Source: Conidiobolus incongruus B7586 (lineage: Eukaryota > Entomophthoromycota > Entomophthoromycetes > Entomophthorales > Conidiobolaceae). From it: 14,046 nucleotides of DNA. The DNA lies in NCBI GenBank assembly GCA_000697335.1, contig JNEM01003692.1, forward strand, positions 1-14,046, given 5' to 3'. The number at the start of each line of letters is the position of its first letter. The stretch's first letter is position 1. Shown here in pieces: positions 10,213-14,046 of this stretch. The notes below the pieces were generated by a model. The model had not been told where the DNA came from and ran no database searches. It saw only the letters and a list, made by a program, of their open reading frames with translations. The translations under genes and the position numbers were made by a program.

Positions 10213-10963
10213 TTAAAATTTGGGAATCCTTAATGAACGACTAATCATTGCTGAACCGCTGATGAAATAAATGAGCACTATTGGATGGAAATGGATAAAA
10301 GAGAATTTCCAGTCTCTAAGAGGAAGATTAGAGCCGATCTGACCATTTTTAGCAAAGTATGCCAAAATAACTACCAGGATAAGGGATGTAGGAATAGGCG
10401 TGCCTTCGAAGTATTGCACTTTACCATTGCCATCCTTGGGTAAATTGGCTACGGTGGCATTATAGCGAGCCAGTCTAGCAAGACCACAAGATACGAAGTA
10501 AATCAATACAGTTTTATCCAACCAGGTATTTAAACCTAAGCAAAAACCCAAGCAAGCAGGAGCTAAGCCAAATGATATCTAATAATAAACATTCAGAACA
10601 TCATCATAAGTTATTGAAAATATTTACCAAATCAGCCAAACTGTCCAATTCTTGTCCAAGTAGTGAGCTTTCATTTCTCCAGCGAGCAACTCTTCCATCT
10701 AATACGTCGAAAAATACACCAATAGGAATTAGGGTAAAAGCTAACCATAGATGGAAATCATCGCGAGTTGCTTGATAATGCAAAAGTGAAAGAATAGAGC
10801 CAATTCCACAAGCACCATTGGTTAAAGTCAAAAAGTCAGCAACATAGAAATTTCTAACCATAGAAAAGTGTCCAGGATGGGTATTTGAATAATTTGCATT
10901 GGTCTGTCCATTAGTTTTATTTATTATAGATTCGCTTTCTGAACCAGTTCTCTGTCGTAACAT
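10213..10963 (-). CDS. CHO1: CDP-diacylglycerol-serine O-phosphatidyltransferase, two exons
   Basis: Makes phosphatidylserine from CDP-diacylglycerol and L-serine, in the ER/mitochondria-associated membrane. On the minus strand exon 1 is 10963-10628 and exon 2 is 10578-10213, with a 49-nt intron (gtaaat...ctgaat...ttattag). The product is 233 residues; the yeast enzyme is about 276, most of the difference being its longer N-terminus. The CDP-alcohol phosphotransferase signature is complete: D86xxD89G90xxA93R94, then G103xxxD107xxxD111. PS-synthase hallmarks follow: LISFGLAPA across the splice, LARLARYN (145-152) and YFEGTPIP (168-175). Hydrophobic segments lie near 43-62, 72-88, 113-128, 134-147, 174-188 and 211-224. 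The first 38 residues are polar, Ser/Asn-rich and probably cytosolic. The start is the first ATG, with the core fold beginning soon after. A CCAAT box lies 180 nt upstream. The gene is convergent with the 156-residue gene and divergent from COQ1. Confidence 0.95.
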
Positions 10964-11868
10964 TTCAATTAATTATAGCAGTATATAATTTATGTGTAAT
11001 GAATATGAATAACTTTTAAAATTCAGTTGGTAATGTAATGAGTTAAATTAGAAATTAATATTCTATTAAATATTTTGCTAAATTATTCAACCATTATGGG
11101 TAATTATATTACACAACTCTCCCACTGTATCTACCTGCTATGATTGGCTGCTTGTTGTATTTTAAAAAATTGGGTCTAGTCAAATTCGAATATGCTGACA
11201 AATTAAAATGATGTCATAACTTGTATCCACATTTTCATTAAAAAATAATAAAAATCTAATGGTTGTTTAAAGATAAATTTGTCATGTAAGCTAATAAATT
11301 CCAAATATTTCTTTTATTATTAAAATTAACCATTTTCACTGTAAGTATATCTTTCTAATCTATTTAAGTTCAAAATGTATTTACAAATTATTAATTTAAT
11401 ATAACATATTTAATTTACCTTAAATTTGATATAATATATAAAATAATAAGATGTTACTAAATAAATTTAAAATAATGATTGTTATAAAATATTCAAATGA
11501 ATTATTTCCAATCAAATACCTTTTAATATTAAAGTCATACACAAAAAATCTATATCAATATGTGATATTAAATTAAATAAATCAAATATATATAAAAACA
11601 ATTTTTATAAATATCATGATTATATTGATATCACAATGTAAATATTCATGAATATAAATATAATATTGTATTTGATTATTAAACATAATATATTGATTAT
11701 GAAACATAATTATCAAATTATTATTGAATTTTTATTATTTTATAGTTCTATAATACACATTTAAATATAAATTGTGTATCATAATGATAAGTTATGAACT
11801 TTTGGATTGCGAAATAATATATCACCACTACAGTTTTTGGGCCTAAAAAAGAAATCGAAAAGCACTAG
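10964..11868. other. Upstream region of CHO1
   Basis: About 0.9 kb before the CHO1 start (read on minus). The stretch 11112-11160 is visibly richer in G and C and carries the CCAAT box, so it is the likely core promoter region. No clear TATA box is present; TATA-like tracts close to the ATG are too AT-rich to trust. The remainder, 11200-11800, is A/T desert with no gene seen. Confidence 0.45.
11143..11147 (-). promoter_or_regulatory. CCAAT box of CHO1
   Basis: CCAAT on the minus strand in agCCAATca, 180 nt upstream of the CHO1 ATG and inside a locally GC-richer patch. This is typical of a Hap/NF-Y-type site. No clear copy of the yeast inositol-responsive element was seen nearby. Confidence 0.45.
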
Positions 11869-11971
11869 CCAATAGGAGTTGCTAAGTTTCAATATAAAAT
11901 ATCAGTATGGACAAAATTCCAATCTATGGCCAATAGACATTTTCCTAATATAGTATATCCTGCTATAAAAG
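11869..11971 (+). promoter_or_regulatory. Orphan promoter-like region: three CCAAT boxes and a TATA box
   Basis: CCAAT occurs at 11869-11873, 11919-11923 and 11930-11934, followed by TATAAAAG at 11964-11971, a strong TATA match placed 30 nt after the last CCAAT. A second, weaker TATA-like TATAAAAT is at 11893-11900. The area is richer in G and C than its flanks. No open frame of note follows within several hundred bases on the plus strand, and COQ1 starts 1.6 kb further on. It could drive a non-coding RNA, be the upstream control region of COQ1 or CHO1, or be left over from a lost gene. Confidence 0.35.
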
Positions 11972-12990
11972 TAAATTATTAATTTTTTTTCTTAATATAG
12001 TAAGCTAATTGACCTTAAAACGTAACATTTGATAGAAAAAATCTTTGGTGGTGATAAAATATGTATTATTTAAATTAATCACAGTATATTTATTATAATC
12101 AAAGTTGAATACTAATTTTAATTTCATTTGAAAACACAACCAGATTTTCATATTCCAACAAATAATTAATATTAATTGATATTATAAGTAGATGTATTAA
12201 ACAGAATATTTCTAAATTGGATATTTTAGAAATGCATTAGTATCATTTAAACAAACTGTTCTTGAAATTCACCAGTCAATACTAATATATAATATCATAC
12301 ATATCGCAGCATTACATCAATATATTTTCATAAAATACAATTAGAATTGGTTTTCAAATTTCCATTACTACATTAACCATCCATAATCAGATATAGTAAA
12401 TGAATAGTATCTCTTTATTTTATTATTTATTATTGAATTAAATATTACTTTGACTATATGCAAACTCTATATTAATATTTCGAAATTAACCTGGGTTGCA
12501 TATTCTTGATTCACTATAATCTTTTCATTAATTTTCCAATATTTACATTCCATTCTATTTTAATATTTGAATCTGCCAATCGGCACAAATTTTTCTAAAT
12601 TAGAATTGATTGGATTATTTAGATATAGTAACTATCAGTAATTTGTATATAAATATATAAATTTCATTAAATAATAAAAACTATTAACTATCTTATAACC
12701 TTTTATAATGTATTTTGGACCAATAAGTTGATTTTAGTACTGTATACATATCTATTGAAATCCAAAATTACAAGCTCAAATATTGGTGTAGATGACATTT
12801 AAAGTAGAATCAACTTGAGAACTAAGTATTTCGGTTAAAGAACTTAATAGAAAATATTTTACATAGAATAAATCAATATCTTCGCAAGTTAATCATTATT
12901 TTTTATAATTTATTTTTACAAATCACGACACTTGTTAATTAGTAAGGTTTGAATTCATATAAATTTATCAAAATTGATCATTATTCGATA

Positions 12991-12996
12991 CACGTG
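12991..12996. promoter_or_regulatory. CACGTG E-box
   Basis: On the minus strand it reads ATCACGTG, matching the RTCACRTG core known for Cbf1-type bHLH factors. It lies 584 nt upstream of the COQ1 start. It is the only CACGTG I see in the window. A role is inferred only. Confidence 0.25.
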
Positions 12997-13413
12997 ATAT
13001 GATTCAAATATTTAAATATCAAAAATTTAGTAATAATATATCACATTTTTGTTGTATACCTATTTTTTATTCGAATTTGTTTTATTATTATATAAATATT
13101 TAATATAGGCTATTCAAATATCAAAATATTAAATTAATATATTATTTAGATTTTTTTTAAAAATAAATATCTTTAAATCAGACAGTTTTCTAATCGGAAC
13201 ATAGAGGTACAAATTCCTTTTCAAATATTGTTATTAATTAAATGCACTTAATAAGTCGATATACAAAATCAAGTAAAGTAAATTATTTGTAATGCAATGT
13301 AATATTGTATAATATATTTATTATAGTAAGCAATATAACTAGAGATATTTAAGTTTAAAACATTCTTATCAGATAAATTATTGATGATGAAATGAATCTG
13401 AATTTCCGCGTTT

Positions 13414-13440
13414 ATCCGATATTTATATGATTAATCGGAT
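13414..13440. promoter_or_regulatory. Inverted repeat upstream of COQ1
   Basis: ATCCGAT (13414-13420) and ATCGGAT (13434-13440) are perfect 7-bp inverted arms 13 nt apart, about 140 nt before the COQ1 start. The arm-to-arm centre distance of 20 nt is close to two helical turns, which would suit a dimeric regulator on one face of the DNA. The right arm belongs to TAATCGGA, also found at 13191-13198. Confidence 0.4.
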
Positions 13441-13579
13441 CTTACTGAAATTTCTCAGCAATTTATTAGATCCAAATATCATTTTAATTACAAATATATA
13501 GGCGATTAATTTTAACCATTGAAGTATCTAATCTTCATCCTAATTAAATATAGAATAATTTAGCAGTATTACAATATTA

Positions 13580-14046
13580 ATGTCCTTTATACTAAGTAAA
13601 TCTGTTCCTCGCACATCTTTGAATTTTAGATCATATGTATCAAGATCATCCCTGATCAATAAAAAGAACAGATACTTTCATAGTAATTCTTCCAAATTAG
13701 CTTGGTCTGAAGCAGTGAAAAAGGCTGAATCCTTAGTGAACCCTACCTCAAAGCCTTTAATTGATTTCAGGCAAATCGTTCAAGATGATCTCTCCTTATT
13801 AAATCATAATATCAAAGAAATTCTATCTTCGGGTCATCCTGTATTAAACACTATCTCACAGTATCACTTTAACGTTGGAGGTAAACATATTCGTCCTATC
13901 ATAGTATTGCTACTCTCTCAAGCTACTAGCATTGCTCCCAAGAAAATTGATAATCCTAGTTTGGTTGATATTGATCAGCCTATTGATCAAAATTTCACTT
14001 TGAACGGATCAAGATGGAAAGATGATTATAATACTCACGGTAAACC
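13580..14046 (+). CDS. COQ1: Trans-polyprenyl diphosphate synthase, mitochondrial (5' part, cut by window end)
   Basis: Builds the long isoprenoid tail of ubiquinone from prenyl diphosphates and IPP in the mitochondrion. The frame is open from ATG 13580 to the window edge (155 codons), so only the N-terminal part is present. Residues 1-43 have many Arg, Lys and Ser and no Asp or Glu before Glu44, as in a mitochondrial presequence. Then come IDFRQIVQDDLSLLN and the family motif VGGKHIRPIIVLLLSQATS (99-117), whose Gly101, Lys102 and Arg105 belong to the IPP-binding site. From 118 onward a polar linker (KKIDNPSLVDIDQPIDQNF) replaces compact sequence; fungal COQ1 proteins are known to vary here before the first Asp-rich motif. 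The DDxxD motifs lie beyond the window. GTAAAC at the very end could be an intron donor or simply codons. The choice of COQ1 over shorter-chain synthases rests on the presequence, the IPP-site context and the insert. Confidence 0.85.
   Translation, partial: MSFILSKSVPRTSLNFRSYVSRSSLINKKNRYFHSNSSKLAWSEAVKKAESLVNPTSKPLIDFRQIVQDDLSLLNHNIKEILSSGHPVLNTISQYHFNVGGKHIRPIIVLLLSQATSIAPKKIDNPSLVDIDQPIDQNFTLNGSRWKDDYNTHGK

Larger units (their letters stand above)
11972..13579. other. Intergenic DNA upstream of COQ1
   Basis: A/T desert without a supportable gene. It contains an isolated CACGTG at 12991-12996, three-base-rich TAATCGGA motifs at 13191-13198 and 13432-13439, and the inverted repeat at 13414-13440. 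No convincing TATA box was found just upstream of the COQ1 start; the best A/T tract is TATAGAAT near 13550. Confidence 0.5.

Noticed and set aside
10572-10775. 67-residue open frame on the plus strand
   Set aside because: Antisense to CHO1 exon 1 and its intron; the minus-strand reading is a clear enzyme.
11971-12000. Intron-like string starting GTAAAT and ending TATAG directly after the TATA box
   Set aside because: Only 30 nt, shorter than the 49-56 nt introns seen, and no coding sequence on either side.

Overview
The window looks like nuclear DNA of a fungus with an extremely AT-rich genome. By eye the intergenic DNA is well under 20% GC and the exons about 40%. Three genes are recognisable: cytosolic acetoacetyl-CoA thiolase (ERG10 type), fungal-type CDP-DAG-dependent phosphatidylserine synthase (CHO1 type) and the 5' part of mitochondrial polyprenyl diphosphate synthase (COQ1 type). 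All use the standard code. The introns are very short (49-56 nt), with GTA donors, TTAG or TTTAG acceptors and, in two cases, CTGAAT near the acceptor as a probable branch site. A COQ1 gene argues for an aerobic fungus and against anaerobic gut fungi. AT bias, short introns and roomy spacing suggest an early-diverging fungus (for example Entomophthoromycotina, Harpellales or Glomeromycotina), but the lineage is an inference.

Layout. 1-3449 is an AT desert with no supportable gene; it holds an unusual group of GC-containing inverted repeats between about 1110 and 2285. 3450-5030 is ERG10 on + (four exons, 3636-4986) with an inverted-repeat E-box, a TATA box and an AATAAA signal. 5031-7546 is another desert. 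7571-7690 is a small open frame of coding-like composition. 8053-8523 is an intronless 156-residue Ser/Thr/Pro-rich basic protein on + with its own TATA box. An island of higher GC at 8855-9040 may be a relic or tiny gene on the minus strand. 10213-10963 is CHO1 on minus (two exons). 11869-11971 looks like a promoter (three CCAAT boxes and a TATA box) with no recognisable gene behind it. 13580-14046 is the start of COQ1 on +, cut by the window edge.

How the genes relate. ERG10 makes acetoacetyl-CoA, the entry to the mevalonate pathway. COQ1 uses mevalonate-derived prenyl diphosphates for the ubiquinone tail. CHO1 makes phosphatidylserine from CDP-diacylglycerol and serine. All three are lipid genes, but they lie kilobases apart with separate promoters, so I see a loose neighbourhood rather than a regulated cluster. 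I did not find a convincing new multi-gene system. The best leads are the hairpin group near 1.85-1.98 kb, the orphan promoter, the multi-phosphosite protein with its small upstream look-alike frame, and the two unexplained coding-like islands.
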